Both the position numbers and the translations under genes were made by a program. A stretch of 64,000 nucleotides of DNA from Brevibacterium pigmentatum (GTDB taxonomy: Bacteria > Actinomycetota > Actinomycetes > Actinomycetales > Brevibacteriaceae), in the NCBI RefSeq assembly GCF_011617465.1, contig NZ_CP050153.1, forward strand, positions 1,116,001-1,180,000. Direction: 5' to 3'. A model generated the notes under the pieces. It had not been told where the DNA came from, ran no database searches, and was given only the letters and a program-made list of their open reading frames with translations. Of this stretch, positions 15,756-25,167 are shown piece after piece (the first letter of the stretch is position 1; the number at the start of each line of letters is the position of its first letter).

Positions 15756-17423
15756 GTGGCCGTGTCATCACGTCGGAGAATCACAGCACTCGTCATCACT
15801 TTGGCGGCGGTTGCGCTTGTGACCCTGCCTTGGGCACTGTTCACCTCGCGGGCCGATCTCAGCTTCGGCCCGCATGAGGCGCAGTACCGGATCACAGCGG
15901 ACTCCCGGCTCACCGTCGACTTCGGCCCCCTGGGCAAACTGCTCGTCCCCGCCGAGGATGTCATCCCCCTCGGTCTGGGAGTGCACGTCGACATCGGTGA
16001 GATCCCCGTGTCCGGCGAGTCCAGCGACGACGAGCGACCCGCGGCCGATCCCGCGAAGGTGGAGGACCCGGGCGGGGGAGCCGTCGACGCCCTCGGCGGC
16101 GACATCGCCTCCTACGCTTCGCTGTTCTCTGCCCCGCAGGCGCAGATCGACCAGGTCGTCGAAGGACTCACCCAGGAGATCCTCATTCGGTGGGCGCTGA
16201 CCGTCTGCATCATCACCGGAGGCCTCGTCGGTCTGGCCCTCTTCCTCGGGCCCACCCGGGTCGACACCATCATCCGAGCCTTCGCGGGCAAGGAGCTCCT
16301 CGGCATCGGGCTGGTGCTCGTGCTCGTCCTCACCGGCTTGGGTGCCGTTGTGCTCAACCGTCCGAAGCCGATTTCGGCCGATCCGGCGTTCGAGGGCACA
16401 CCCCTGGCCGGATCCCAGGTCACGGGCCGCCTCGGCGGGATCATCGACACTGCGTTCGGGGCGGTGCAGGACTTCGCTGACGACAACGATGCCTTCTACG
16501 ACGATGTTCTCAAGACCCTGCGTACGCAATGGAACGACCGTCCGATCTCCGGCAATTGGACCGATCGGGGACTCGTCCCGCCTGCGGGAGTCGGCGCACC
16601 CGCTGCCGGCAGCGGCGACGGCGAAGGCGGTGCGGGCGAAGGCCGGAAGGGCGTGACCACGTTCGTCTACGGTTCAGATATCCACTGCAACATCGGCATG
16701 GCCCGCGTCGTCGGTGCGGTCGCGGGAATGAGTCGAGCCGATGCCTATATCGACGGCGGAGACATCTCCATGACTGGCACCACGGCGGAGAACTACTGCC
16801 TCGACGTGCTCGACGACGAACTGCCGGAGAAGCTGCCGCGGATGATGGTCAAGGGCAACCACGATTCGATGGGCACGACTCAGCATGCGAAAGCCCGCGG
16901 CTGGAAGGTGCTCGAGGACTCCGCTGCGGAGATGGCCGGGGTGAGGTTCTTCGGTGCCGCCGACCCGCGCCGCACGGTGTTCGGGTCCGGCCCGCAGCTG
17001 GAGACGGACCTCACCGCCGACCAGTATGCCCAGCGGTTGCGCGACGAAGCCTGCGCGGCCGATTTCGACATCATGCTCATCCACGATCCGGCTGTCGGCG
17101 CACCGAGTCTGCGGTCGGGCTGCGCCGACTACGCTCTGAGCGGACACTGGCACCGACGGGTCGGACCGGAGAACTTCGGTTCCGGAACACGGTACTCCAG
17201 CTCGACGACCGGGGGAGCCCTGGCGAATGCGCTGACTCCGGGACCGCTGAAGATGAATGCGGAGCTGAGCATCATCCGCGTCGACAATGAGACGAAGCGC
17301 CCCATCGACGTGCAGATCATCACCATCACACCCGACAAAAAGGTGCAGATCGACCCGTGGGTGCGATTCCCCGAGCCCAGGCCTCTCGTGGGTCAGCCGC
17401 CGGTCGACGAACCCGGTCGCTGA
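15756..17423 (+). CDS. Membrane-anchored metallophosphoesterase
   Basis: 555 residues. Membrane segments lie near residues 9-28, 148-165 and about 180-200; the second half is a calcineurin-like phosphoesterase. The metal motifs occur in order: GSDIHCN, DGGDISMTG, KGNHDS, IHDP and SGHWHRR. A Gly/Ala-rich linker joins the two parts. By the positive-inside rule the catalytic domain is probably outside. I do not know the substrate; a cell-envelope phosphate ester is possible given the neighbour murB, only 4 bp upstream. Two GTG codons (15756, 15762) could start it. Confidence 0.75.
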   Translation: MAVSSRRRITALVITLAAVALVTLPWALFTSRADLSFGPHEAQYRITADSRLTVDFGPLGKLLVPAEDVIPLGLGVHVDIGEIPVSGESSDDERPAADPAKVEDPGGGAVDALGGDIASYASLFSAPQAQIDQVVEGLTQEILIRWALTVCIITGGLVGLALFLGPTRVDTIIRAFAGKELLGIGLVLVLVLTGLGAVVLNRPKPISADPAFEGTPLAGSQVTGRLGGIIDTAFGAVQDFADDNDAFYDDVLKTLRTQWNDRPISGNWTDRGLVPPAGVGAPAAGSGDGEGGAGEGRKGVTTFVYGSDIHCNIGMARVVGAVAGMSRADAYIDGGDISMTGTTAENYCLDVLDDELPEKLPRMMVKGNHDSMGTTQHAKARGWKVLEDSAAEMAGVRFFGAADPRRTVFGSGPQLETDLTADQYAQRLRDEACAADFDIMLIHDPAVGAPSLRSGCADYALSGHWHRRVGPENFGSGTRYSSSTTGGALANALTPGPLKMNAELSIIRVDNETKRPIDVQIITITPDKKVQIDPWVRFPEPRPLVGQPPVDEPGR

Positions 17424-17549
17424 GTGAGCGTCGACACGTTCGAGACATTGCTTCGAGGCTCGGTTCGACGAACGGCCGTCGGGCACGGTATGCTCGTTTC
17501 TCGTGGTCGGACACCACAGGGATCGACAAGGTCTCTCAGGTCCGATCAG

Positions 17550-17622
17550 AGGGGTGTGGCGCAATTGGTAGCGCAACGGTCTCCAAAACCGTAGGTTGCA
17601 GGTTCGAGTCCTGTCACCCCTG
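17550..17622 (+). tRNA. tRNA-Trp (anticodon CCA)
   Basis: The acceptor stem AGGGGTG pairs with CACCCCT, D stem GCGC/GCGC, anticodon stem ACGGT/ACCGT around CTCCAAA (anticodon CCA), T arm with GTTCGAG. The discriminator is G. A TATGCT at 17489-17494 may be its -10 box. It precedes secE as in most Actinobacteria. Confidence 0.95.
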
Positions 17623-17717
17623 CGCAGTTGACTCTGCCGAAGTCTCATCGGCCAGGCGCCGTCCTCGACAGGCACGAACAATTGTGAAGCCAAACGAAAC
17701 CGACCGAGTGAGGATGT

Positions 17718-17996
17718 GTGAGCGACACACCGGCAAAGAAGACTGGCAGCGCACCCGACGGTGCCGCCGGTCCTAAGAAGCTCGGATTCTTCGGACGAAT
17801 CCTGCAGTTCTTCCGCGAAGTTGTGGCAGAGCTCAAGAAGGTCGTCACTCCGACCCGGAAGCAGCTGCTCAACTACACGCTCGTCGTGCTGGGCTTCATC
17901 CTGTTCATGATGCTCCTCGTCACGGGCCTCGACCTGGTGTTCGGCAAGCTCGTCGGATGGGTGTTCGGCGGAACTCCGCTGTGGCCCCTGTGGTGA
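17718..17996 (+). CDS. secE: Preprotein translocase subunit SecE
   Basis: 92 residues with a disordered N-terminus, the amphipathic helix FFREVVAELKKVVTPTRKQL and one membrane helix (YTLVVLGFILFMMLLVTGL). SecE clamps SecY in the Sec translocon. GTG start 17718 gives the usual actinobacterial length. It lies between tRNA-Trp and nusG, the standard order. Confidence 0.93.
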   Translation: MSDTPAKKTGSAPDGAAGPKKLGFFGRILQFFREVVAELKKVVTPTRKQLLNYTLVVLGFILFMMLLVTGLDLVFGKLVGWVFGGTPLWPLW

Positions 17997-18078
17997 CACG
18001 GCCTCAGCCGTGACCTAACCTAAGCTCAAACTTCACTCCCAACCGGGAATCACAAAACGCGAAGCGAGGAATTGATCG

Positions 18079-18954
18079 GTGTCGGATACCAACACACCTG
18101 AGCAGGAGACCCCTGAGACCCAGGACGTCACCCCCGAGGAGTCGGGTGCCGCTGTGGTGCCCGAAACCGAAGAGACGACCAACGACGCCGAGGCGACTGC
18201 CGCCGAGACTTCCGACGTCGAGTCCGCAGACGTTGCCGACTCTGCTGACGTCGAGTCTGCAGACGTTGCTGACGCTGACGTTGCTGACGGCGAGCAGAAC
18301 GAAGCTGCCGCCGACGGCGCCGCTGGCGATGAGGTCGACCCGGCTGAGGAATTCAAGGCCGAGCTGCGCATGCAGGAGGGTGACTGGTACGTCATCCACT
18401 CCTACGCCGGCTACGAGAACCGCGTGAAGCAGAACCTCGAGAACCGCACCGTGAGCCTCAACCTCGAAGAGTTCATCTTCGAATCGCAGGTGCCGATGGA
18501 AGACGTCGTCGAGATCAAGAACGGCCAGCGCAAGCAGGTCCGCCGCGTGCGCATCCCCGGCTACGTGCTCGTCCGCATGGAACTGACCGACGAGTCGTGG
18601 GGCGCTGTCCGCCACACTCCGGGTGTCACCGGATTCGTCGGCAATGCCTACGACCCCACCCCGCTGTCGATCGACGAGGTCTTCTCGATGCTCGCTCCGA
18701 TCTTCGAAGAGCGCCAGGCCGAAGCCGCCGCTGCCGAAGGCCCTGCCGCCGAGGCCGCAGCGAAGTCCGCACCCGTCACCGAGGTGGAGTTCGAGGTCGG
18801 CGAGTCCGTCCTCGTCAAGGAGGGCTCCTTCGAGGGTCACCCCGCTACGATCCAGGAGATCCGTCCGGAGTCGCAGAAGCTCACCGTGCTGCTGTCGATC
18901 TTCGAGCGCGATGTTCCCGTCGAGCTCGGCTTCGACCAGGTCTCGAAGCTCTGA
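18079..18954 (+). CDS. nusG: Transcription termination/antitermination factor NusG
   Basis: 291 residues. An acidic N-terminal extension of about 95 residues with tandem repeats is followed by the NGN domain ([20 protein letters not shown] ... [24 protein letters not shown]) and a KOW domain ([20 protein letters not shown]). NusG binds the RNA polymerase clamp and the ribosome or Rho. The Ala/Glu-rich linker between NGN and KOW is longer than in enteric NusG, as is common in Actinobacteria. GTG start 18079 follows GCGAGGA. A terminator follows at 18995. Confidence 0.95.
   Translation: MSDTNTPEQETPETQDVTPEESGAAVVPETEETTNDAEATAAETSDVESADVADSADVESADVADADVADGEQNEAAADGAAGDEVDPAEEFKAELRMQEGDWYVIHSYAGYENRVKQNLENRTVSLNLEEFIFESQVPMEDVVEIKNGQRKQVRRVRIPGYVLVRMELTDESWGAVRHTPGVTGFVGNAYDPTPLSIDEVFSMLAPIFEERQAEAAAAEGPAAEAAAKSAPVTEVEFEVGESVLVKEGSFEGHPATIQEIRPESQKLTVLLSIFERDVPVELGFDQVSKL
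18214..18288 (+). repeat. Tandem repeat in the nusG 5' region
   Basis: A unit of about 33 bp starting GACGTCGAGTC begins at 18214 and again at 18247, then decays into shorter GACGTTGCT units. It encodes DVESADVAD repeats in the acidic NusG extension. Confidence 0.75.
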
Positions 18955-18994
18955 CCACCGCATAGCTGTGCCGATCGCCTCGACGCGATCTCGA

Positions 18995-19028
18995 CCGAAG
19001 GGGTCCGGATGTTTCCGGGCCCCTTCGG
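18995..19028 (+). terminator. nusG terminator
   Basis: CCGAAGGGGTCCGG and CCGGGCCCCTTCGG form a long GC stem with a short loop (ATGTTT region), 41 bp after the nusG stop. No U-tract follows. Confidence 0.65.
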
Positions 19029-19178
19029 CGTTCCCCGGTTTGGCCTCCTCGGCGAGGAATTCCCTCGTTCAAGGCTGAGCGCAGTTATCGAACCGTCCTC
19101 GGGCCGAAATCCGAGCCTGCGCTTGAATGACGGCCGCCTCGGCGAGATTTCGATCCGGTGATGCGCCTCACGAGCATT

Positions 19179-19208
19179 TGCCCACAGGCGTGCGCGCATG
19201 GAATACTG
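19179..19208 (+). promoter_or_regulatory. Probable rplK-rplA promoter
   Basis: TTGCCC (19179-19184), an 18-bp spacer and AATACT (19203-19208). It lies between the nusG terminator and rplK. Confidence 0.45.
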
Positions 19209-19302
19209 GTGTGGTTTGATTGCGGCCCTTATCGGAAGGCCGCCGTCGAACGATGTGCTGTATATGTCTGGCACATCGAAACCTCAAGATTAAGGACCGT
19301 AC

Positions 19303-19740
19303 ATGCCTCCCAAGAAAAAGGTAGCCGGCCTCGTCAAGCTCCAGATTCAGGCAGGTGCCGCTAACCCGGCTCCTCCGATCGGTCCGGCGCTTGCCCAGCA
19401 CGGCGTCAACATCATGGAATTCTGCAAGGCCTACAACGCCGCGACAGAATCCCAGCGCGGAAACATCGTTCCCGTCGAGATCACCGTGTACGAAGATCGT
19501 TCGTTCGACTTCGTGCTCAAGACCCCGCCGGCAGCCGAACTGATCAAGAAGGCGGCCGGAGTGAAGTCGGGTTCGGCCACCCCGCACACCGTCAAGGTTG
19601 CTCACCTGAGCGCCGACCAGGTGCGCGAGATCGCCACCACGAAGATGCCCGACCTGAACGCCAACACATTGGATCAGGCCGACCGCATCGTCGCCGGAAC
19701 CGCGCGTTCCATGGGCATCACCACCGACATCGAGGTCTGA
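19303..19740 (+). CDS. rplK: 50S ribosomal protein L11
   Basis: 145 residues. [35 protein letters not shown] is the N-terminal domain hallmark (quoted motifs: [20 protein letters not shown]), and the C-terminal rRNA-binding domain ends in [13 protein letters not shown]11 binds the GTPase-associated centre of 23S rRNA, where EF-G acts. ATG 19303 is well placed. It forms an operon with rplA. Confidence 0.97.
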   Translation: MPPKKKVAGLVKLQIQAGAANPAPPIGPALAQHGVNIMEFCKAYNAATESQRGNIVPVEITVYEDRSFDFVLKTPPAAELIKKAAGVKSGSATPHTVKVAHLSADQVREIATTKMPDLNANTLDQADRIVAGTARSMGITTDIEV

Positions 19741-19804
19741 GACCTCACCCCACACAGTGGCAGGGCCCACGCAGCCCACACCACGACTGCAAGGAGTAAA
19801 GCAG

Positions 19805-20500
19805 ATGGCAAAGCGTTCCAAGGCCTATCAGGCCGCGGCTGAGAAGATCGCCGCAGATGTGAACTACGAACCGGCTCAGGCAATCGCCCTGGCCAAGGAG
19901 ACCAATGTGGCGAAGTACGACGCCACCGTCGAGGTCGCTCTCCGCCTGGGTGTTGACCCCCGCAAGGCGGATCAGATGGTGCGCGGCACCGTCAACCTTC
20001 CGCATGGTACCGGTAAGACCGCTCGGGTCCTGGTGTTCGCTGCCGGCGACCGTGCAGAAGCTGCCCGTGAAGCAGGTGCTGACTACGTCGGCTCCGATGA
20101 CCTGCTGGAGAAGGTGGCCGGAGGGTTCACCGACTTCGATGCCGCTGTTGCGACCCCCGACATGATGGGCAAGGTCGGTCGTCTCGGTAAGGTGCTGGGT
20201 CCCCGCGGCCTGATGCCGAACCCGAAGACCGGCACCGTGACCATGGACGTCGCCAAGGCCGTCAACGACATCAAGGGCGGAAAGATCGAATTCCGCGTCG
20301 ACAAGCACTCGAACCTGCACTTCATCATCGGAAAGGTCTCCTTCTCCGAGGAAGCTCTGCAGGAGAACTTCGATGCTGCGATCGAAGAGATCCTGCGTCT
20401 GAAGCCGTCCTCCTCGAAGGGCCGCTACATCAGCAAGGCCACGATCACGACCTCGAACGGCCCCGCCGTTCCAGTCGACCACTCGGGTCTGCGCATCTGA
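19805..20500 (+). CDS. rplA: 50S ribosomal protein L1
   Basis: 231 residues starting [15 protein letters not shown], with [20 protein letters not shown] and [20 protein letters not shown], the family signatures. L1 forms the mobile stalk of the 50S subunit and usually represses its own operon. The start ATG 19805 follows AAGGAG. A strong terminator lies 20 bp after the stop. Confidence 0.97.
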   Translation: MAKRSKAYQAAAEKIAADVNYEPAQAIALAKETNVAKYDATVEVALRLGVDPRKADQMVRGTVNLPHGTGKTARVLVFAAGDRAEAAREAGADYVGSDDLLEKVAGGFTDFDAAVATPDMMGKVGRLGKVLGPRGLMPNPKTGTVTMDVAKAVNDIKGGKIEFRVDKHSNLHFIIGKVSFSEEALQENFDAAIEEILRLKPSSSKGRYISKATITTSNGPAVPVDHSGLRI

Positions 20501-20519
20501 TCTGATCGATGCACCGACA

Positions 20520-20552
20520 GAGGGCGGGAAGCGAGCAATCGCTCCCGCCCTC
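20520..20552 (+). terminator. rplK-rplA terminator
   Basis: GAGGGCGGGA and TCCCGCCCTC form a stem extended by GCGA/TCGC around GCAA, followed by TTCCTTCC. Confidence 0.85.
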
Positions 20553-20566
20553 TTCCTTCCCAATTG

Positions 20567-20622
20567 CTACCTGACGGCGGCCCAGCAACCTCGCGCGAGG
20601 TAGCTGGGCCGCCGTCAGGTAG
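20567..20622. repeat. 56-bp palindromic repeat, copy 1
   Basis: A perfect 20-bp stem (CTACCTGACGGCGGCCCAGC and its complement) encloses a loop that can itself pair (ACCTC/GAGGT). It lies just after the rplA terminator. Copies 2 and 3 lie at 23682 and 24835. Confidence 0.85.
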
Positions 20623-20725
20623 TTCTGGGAGCGGACGGGGCCTTGTTCACAGGCAGGTTCGCGATTAGATTATGAGCAGTTGAAACACTCTTCCGACACC
20701 CGCCGATGGAGGTGGACCGTCCGCC

Positions 20726-22003
20726 ATGGATTCGACGCTGCTGCTCGAAGACACCTATCAGAGCGCCGTTCGACGCGCACATGAGCGTCTGGCAGGACCG
20801 TCGGAGACGAGCCTCCACCTGCCGTCGTCAGGGCCCGGGGTGCGGACCTCGGTCCTGGAATCATGGGACCGGTCTCTGGCCCGGCTGCGCGACCCCGACA
20901 GCGTGCAGGTCCATGTCGCATTCGAAACCGATCGTCTCGCCGAGGTGCGCCGGCGACATCCCTTCCACGCGATCATGCCGCTGCTGCGGTCCCATCTCAT
21001 CGAACCCGCCAAAGACGCCGGACTGCTGGCCGCCCTCGGCGACGAACAGGGGCGACTGCTGTGGGTTGAGGGGGAGCGGGGCGTGCGCAACCGCGCCGAA
21101 GCCATGGGATTCCTCTCCGGTTCGGACTGGTCCGAGGAGGTCATGGGCACCTCCGCCCCGGCCCTGGCCCTGCGATCGGGCCGGCCCGTGCAGGTCAGCC
21201 GCGCCGAGCATTTCGCCCCCGACGTCCATTCCTGGAGCTGCAGCGCCGTCCCCGTTACCCACCCGCTGACCGGGCAGGTCATCGGCATCATCGATGTCAC
21301 CGGGGGAGACGACGCCGTGTCCTCCATCGTGCTGCCGCTGCTGTCGTCGACGGCGAAGGCCGCCGGGGCTCAGCTGTCCCAGCTCTTCACACGGCAGCAG
21401 ATGCACACCGGCACCGAGGCGGCCGGGACCAGACTGACAGTGCTCGGTCCCAGCCCCGCTTTGGAGAACCCCGATGGAACGCGGATTCCCCTGAGCCGTC
21501 GGCACGCCGAGATCCTGTTGCTGCTGCACAGGCATCCCGACGGCATCAGCGGTGCCGGACTGGTGGAGCGGCTGTGGTCGGTCGGCGGCAGCGAAGTCAC
21601 GGTCCGGGCGGAGATCAATCGTCTGCGCAGAACGATCGGCAGCCTCGGCGATCTGCGCATCGACGCCCGCCCCTATCGGGTGCGCGGGGACGTCGATTCG
21701 GATCTGGAGCTCACCGTGCAGGCTCTGGCCAGCGGTGACACGGATTCGGCCCTCGAGCAGTTCAGGGGGACCGTCCTGCCGGATTCCGAAGCGCCGGGAG
21801 TCCGCGAGATCGCGGCGGAGGTCGATGCGCTGATGCGCGAGACCCTGCTCCAGGACGGAACCTGGCAGCAGCTGTGGCGGTTCGCGAACCTGCCGGACTT
21901 CCGCGACGACGTCGAAGTCCTCATGACAGTGCTGCGTCTGGCACCGCCCGAGGCCGCCGAACGCAACGCCGCGGTCGTGCGCCTGGAGGCGCTGGGCCTC
22001 TGA
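20726..22003 (+). CDS. GAF-domain transcriptional regulator next to aldehyde/alcohol dehydrogenases
   Basis: 425 residues. The N-terminal part (about 40-230) resembles the GAF sensor region of AcoR-type activators: [32 protein letters not shown] and [24 protein letters not shown]. Unlike AcoR there is no sigma-54 ATPase domain; instead a C-terminal region about 260-330 ([34 protein letters not shown]) looks like a winged-helix DNA-binding domain. This GAF-plus-winged-helix type commonly sits beside aldehyde dehydrogenase genes in Actinobacteria. It probably senses an aldehyde, alcohol or redox signal and controls the next gene, 145 bp downstream. Confidence 0.75.
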   Translation: MDSTLLLEDTYQSAVRRAHERLAGPSETSLHLPSSGPGVRTSVLESWDRSLARLRDPDSVQVHVAFETDRLAEVRRRHPFHAIMPLLRSHLIEPAKDAGLLAALGDEQGRLLWVEGERGVRNRAEAMGFLSGSDWSEEVMGTSAPALALRSGRPVQVSRAEHFAPDVHSWSCSAVPVTHPLTGQVIGIIDVTGGDDAVSSIVLPLLSSTAKAAGAQLSQLFTRQQMHTGTEAAGTRLTVLGPSPALENPDGTRIPLSRRHAEILLLLHRHPDGISGAGLVERLWSVGGSEVTVRAEINRLRRTIGSLGDLRIDARPYRVRGDVDSDLELTVQALASGDTDSALEQFRGTVLPDSEAPGVREIAAEVDALMRETLLQDGTWQQLWRFANLPDFRDDVEVLMTVLRLAPPEAAERNAAVVRLEALGL

Positions 22004-22148
22004 ACTCGGCGAACCGATTGCGGTTCGGTGTGCGGGACGGGGCGGCCGCCTCGGCGATGTGATGCAACCCACATGCAACGTTGGGCTCGGTAGCGTCGTG
22101 GTCACACGGAGACAATCCGGTGGAATCAGACGCATCAAAGGAGTTGCA

Positions 22149-23672
22149 ATGACTGTCTACGCACAGCCTGGTCAGGACGGGTCGCTCGTCACCTTCAAGT
22201 CCCGGTATGAGAACTTCATCGGCGGTCAGTGGGTGCCGCCGGTCAAGGGCAACTATTTCGAGAACCCCAGCCCCGTCACCGGCAAGACCTTCACCGAGGT
22301 CCCGGCCAGCACCGCTGAGGACATCGAACTCGCTCTCGACGCCGCGCACAAGGCGGCTCCGGCCTGGGGCAAGACCTCGGTCGCCGAACGGGCCAACATC
22401 CTCAATCGGATCGCCGACCGCATCGAGGAGAACCTCGAGATGATTGCGGTGGCCGAGACCTGGGACAACGGAAAAGCCGTCCGTGAGTGCCTCAACGCCG
22501 ACATTCCCCTGGCCATCGATCACTTCCGCTACTTCGCCGGAGCAATCCGGGCACAGGAAGGCGGACTCTCACAGATCGATGACGATACGGTGGCCTATCA
22601 TTTCCATGAGCCGCTCGGCGTGGTCGGTCAGATCATTCCCTGGAACTTCCCGATCCTCATGGGCGTGTGGAAGATCGCACCGGCGCTGGCCGCGGGCAAC
22701 GCGATCGTGCTCAAGCCCGCCGAGCAGACTCCTGCCTCGATCCTCGTCCTCGTCGAGCTCATCGCCGACCTGCTGCCCGAGGGCGTGCTCAACGTCGTCA
22801 ACGGCTTCGGTCTGGAGGCCGGCAAGCCGCTGGCGTCGAACAAGCGGATCTCGAAGATCGCGTTCACCGGTGAGACCACAACCGGCCGTCTGATCATGCA
22901 GTACGCCTCGCAGAACATCATTCCGGTGACTCTTGAGCTCGGCGGAAAGTCGCCCAACATCTTCTTCGAGGATGTGCTGGCCAAGGACGATTCGTATGCG
23001 GACAAGGTCCAGGAGGGCTTCACGATGTTCGCTCTCAACCAGGGCGAGGTCTGCACCTGCCCGTCGCGTGCGCTCATCCAGGAATCGATCGCCGATCCCT
23101 TCCTCGAGAAGGTCGTGGCCAGGACGAAGAAGATCGTCCAGGGCAATCCGCTCGACACGGACACGATGATGGGCGCCCAGGCCTCGAACGACCAGTTCGA
23201 GAAGATCATGTCCTACCTCGACATCGGCCGTCAGGAAGGCGCCGAGGTGCTCACCGGCGGCGGCAAGGCCGAACTCGACGGGGATCTGGCCGGCGGCTTC
23301 TACGTGCAGCCGACGATCTTCAAGGGCACGAACAAGATGCGCATCTTCCAGGAGGAGATCTTCGGGCCCGTCGTCTCGGTCGCGACATTCTCCGACTACG
23401 CCGACGCCATGGCCACGGCCAATGACACGCTCTACGGCCTCGGCGCCGGTGTCTGGTCGCGCGACGGCAACACCGCCTACCGGGCCGGTCGCGAGATCCA
23501 GGCCGGTCGCGTGTGGGTGAACAACTACCACGCCTACCCGGCTCATGCGGCCTTCGGCGGGTACAAGGCTTCGGGCATCGGTCGCGAGAACCACAAGATG
23601 ATGCTCGATCACTACCAGCAGACGAAGAACCTGCTCGTCAGCTACTCGGAGAACGCCCAAGGCTTCTTCTGA
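22149..23672 (+). CDS. NAD-dependent aldehyde dehydrogenase (acetaldehyde dehydrogenase type)
   Basis: 507 residues of the ALDH superfamily, oxidising aldehydes to acids. FIGGQWVPP at the start, [29 protein letters not shown] (NAD loop), LELGGKSPN (general-base Glu) and [11 protein letters not shown] (nucleophile Cys) are present, ending with [20 protein letters not shown]. This resembles ExaC/AldA-type acetaldehyde dehydrogenases. Start ATG 22149 follows AAAGGAG. With the downstream alcohol dehydrogenase it can convert ethanol or similar alcohols to acid. Palindrome copy 2 follows its stop after 9 bp. Confidence 0.9.
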   Translation: MTVYAQPGQDGSLVTFKSRYENFIGGQWVPPVKGNYFENPSPVTGKTFTEVPASTAEDIELALDAAHKAAPAWGKTSVAERANILNRIADRIEENLEMIAVAETWDNGKAVRECLNADIPLAIDHFRYFAGAIRAQEGGLSQIDDDTVAYHFHEPLGVVGQIIPWNFPILMGVWKIAPALAAGNAIVLKPAEQTPASILVLVELIADLLPEGVLNVVNGFGLEAGKPLASNKRISKIAFTGETTTGRLIMQYASQNIIPVTLELGGKSPNIFFEDVLAKDDSYADKVQEGFTMFALNQGEVCTCPSRALIQESIADPFLEKVVARTKKIVQGNPLDTDTMMGAQASNDQFEKIMSYLDIGRQEGAEVLTGGGKAELDGDLAGGFYVQPTIFKGTNKMRIFQEEIFGPVVSVATFSDYADAMATANDTLYGLGAGVWSRDGNTAYRAGREIQAGRVWVNNYHAYPAHAAFGGYKASGIGRENHKMMLDHYQQTKNLLVSYSENAQGFF

Positions 23673-23681
23673 TCCCTATTG

Positions 23682-23737
23682 CTACCCGACGGCGGCGCAG
23701 CAACCTCGCGCCAGGTATCTGGGCCGCCGTCAGGTAG
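23682..23737. repeat. 56-bp palindromic repeat, copy 2
   Basis: Same length and core (CAGCAACCTCGCGCCAGGT) as copy 3 and nearly the same as copy 1. The stem GACGGCGG/CCGCCGTC is kept, with one internal mismatch. It lies between the aldehyde and alcohol dehydrogenase genes. Confidence 0.8.
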
Positions 23738-23797
23738 TTCCACCACAAGTTCAAACCCCGCATCGCCTCATCAACCATCATCACAAAGGAGCGAATG

Positions 23798-24817
23798 ATG
23801 TCCGCAATGAAAGCAGCAGTCGTAGAAGGCTTCGGCCAGGAACTGGTCGTCGGTGACAACCCGATTCCCGAGCCCGGTCCCGGCCAGGCATTGGTCAAGC
23901 TCATCGCCTCAGGCGTCTGCCACACCGACCTCCATGCCGCACATGGCGATTGGCCGGTCAAGCCGAAGGTTCCACTCATTCCCGGTCACGAAGGTGTCGG
24001 CATCGTCGAAAAAGTCGGCGAAGGCGTCACCGATGTCGAGGTCGGCCAGATGATCGGCAACGCCTGGCTGTCGTCAGCCTGCGGAACCTGCGAACACTGC
24101 CGTCAGGGATGGGAGACCCTGTGCGAGCAGCAGGTCAACGGCGGCTACGGCATCGACGGATCCTTCGGTGAGTACATGCTCGTCGACACGAAGTTCGCCG
24201 CGATCATTCCCGATGGTGCCGATCCGTATGAGATCGCCCCTGTCCTGTGTGCCGGAGTCACCGTCTACAAGGGTCTCAAGCGCACCGAGGTGAAGCCCGG
24301 GCAATGGGTCGTCATCTCCGGCATCGGCGGGCTCGGCCACATCGCCGTGCAGTACGCGGTGGCGATGGGGATGCGCGTCATCGCCGTCGACGTGGCCGAC
24401 GACAAGCTGGCCTTGGCGAAGAAGCACGGAGCGGAGATCACGGTCAACGCCTTTGCTGAGGAGCCGGCCGACATCATCCAGGAGAAGGTCGGAGGCTCAC
24501 ACGGTGTGCTTGTCACGGCGGTGCATCCGAAGGCATTCGGGCAGGCGATCGGAATGACCCGCCGAGGCGGAACCATCGTCTTCAACGGCCTGCCCCCGGG
24601 TGACTTCCCGGCCCCGATCTTCGACATCGTGCTCAAGGGGCTGACGATCCGCGGATCGATCGTCGGCACCCGCCAGGACATGGTGGAAGCCTTGGAGTTC
24701 TACGCAGCGGGTAAGATCCATCCCACGTTCAGCAAGCGGCCGCTCGAGGACATCAATGCCATCTTCGACGAGATGATCCACGGCAAGATCGACGGTCGCG
24801 TCGTCATCGAATACTGA
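23798..24817 (+). CDS. adhP: Zinc-dependent alcohol dehydrogenase (AdhP-like)
   Basis: 339 residues of the medium-chain dehydrogenase family. Catalytic zinc ligands C41 (GVCHTDLHAAHGDWP) and H64-E65 (GHEGVG), structural zinc C95, C98, C101 and C109 (CGTCEHCRQGWETLC), and the Rossmann motif GIGGLGHIAVQYA are all present. It oxidises primary alcohols to aldehydes with NAD(H). I chose the second of two ATGs (23798) because AAGGAG is then 6 bp away; the first is at 23795. It is paired with the aldehyde dehydrogenase upstream. Confidence 0.9.
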   Translation: MSAMKAAVVEGFGQELVVGDNPIPEPGPGQALVKLIASGVCHTDLHAAHGDWPVKPKVPLIPGHEGVGIVEKVGEGVTDVEVGQMIGNAWLSSACGTCEHCRQGWETLCEQQVNGGYGIDGSFGEYMLVDTKFAAIIPDGADPYEIAPVLCAGVTVYKGLKRTEVKPGQWVVISGIGGLGHIAVQYAVAMGMRVIAVDVADDKLALAKKHGAEITVNAFAEEPADIIQEKVGGSHGVLVTAVHPKAFGQAIGMTRRGGTIVFNGLPPGDFPAPIFDIVLKGLTIRGSIVGTRQDMVEALEFYAAGKIHPTFSKRPLEDINAIFDEMIHGKIDGRVVIEY

Positions 24818-24834
24818 CCAGTCAGCGCCCAGAG

Positions 24835-24890
24835 CTACGTGACGGCGCCCCAGCAACCTCGCGCCAGGTTGCTGGGGCGCCGTCAGGTAG
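24835..24890. repeat. 56-bp palindromic repeat, copy 3
   Basis: An 18-bp perfect stem (GACGGCGCCCCAGCAACC and its complement) with loop TCGCGCCA. Relative to copy 1 the stem bases change on both arms (GCGCCCC/GGGGCGC instead of GCGGCCC/GGGCCGC), so pairing is kept. It lies 17 bp after adhP. Confidence 0.85.
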
Positions 24891-24914
24891 TGTGAGGGGT
24901 ATCTCTGGGGGCGA

Positions 24915-24945
24915 TTGGACTTGTCGCGAGAGTCTTCGCTAGACT
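24915..24945 (+). promoter_or_regulatory. Probable rplJ-rplL promoter
   Basis: TTGGAC (24915-24920), 19 bp, TAGACT (24940-24945), upstream of the long L10 leader. Confidence 0.45.
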
Positions 24946-24949
24946 GAAA

Positions 24950-25167
24950 ACACCCAAGACCGTCGGTCTCTGTGGAACCATCAGGATTCGCCATCGAATC
25001 TCGGTGCCCGCAGACGAAGACTCCCAGAGAGTGACCCGCGCAGGTGAGCTCGAGATACTTAGCGTTTGATTCCACATGGAATCTTGCGTCCAAGCGTTTC
25101 ACGCCTTCCTGCGTGGAGCGCTTTTTCTGTTGTCGGGACAGGCCGGACGACTTATGAAAGGAACACC
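24950..25167 (+). promoter_or_regulatory. L10 (rplJ) leader region
   Basis: About 220 nt between the promoter and the rplJ start, without a gene. It contains several helices (GATTCCACATGGAATC near 25070; AGCGTTTCACGCCTTCCTGCGTGGAGCGCT followed by TTTTTCTG near 25094-25130, which looks like an attenuator). This is where L10/L12 bind their own mRNA in other bacteria. The assignment is by position and structure, not by a covariance search. Confidence 0.6.

Larger units (their letters stand above)
18955..19302. other. nusG-rplK spacer
   Basis: 348 bp without a gene. It holds the nusG terminator (18995-19028), a probable rplK promoter (19179-19208) and a leader of about 90 nt. The leader may carry the L1-binding autoregulatory site known for L11 operons, but I cannot assign it by eye. 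Confidence 0.6.
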
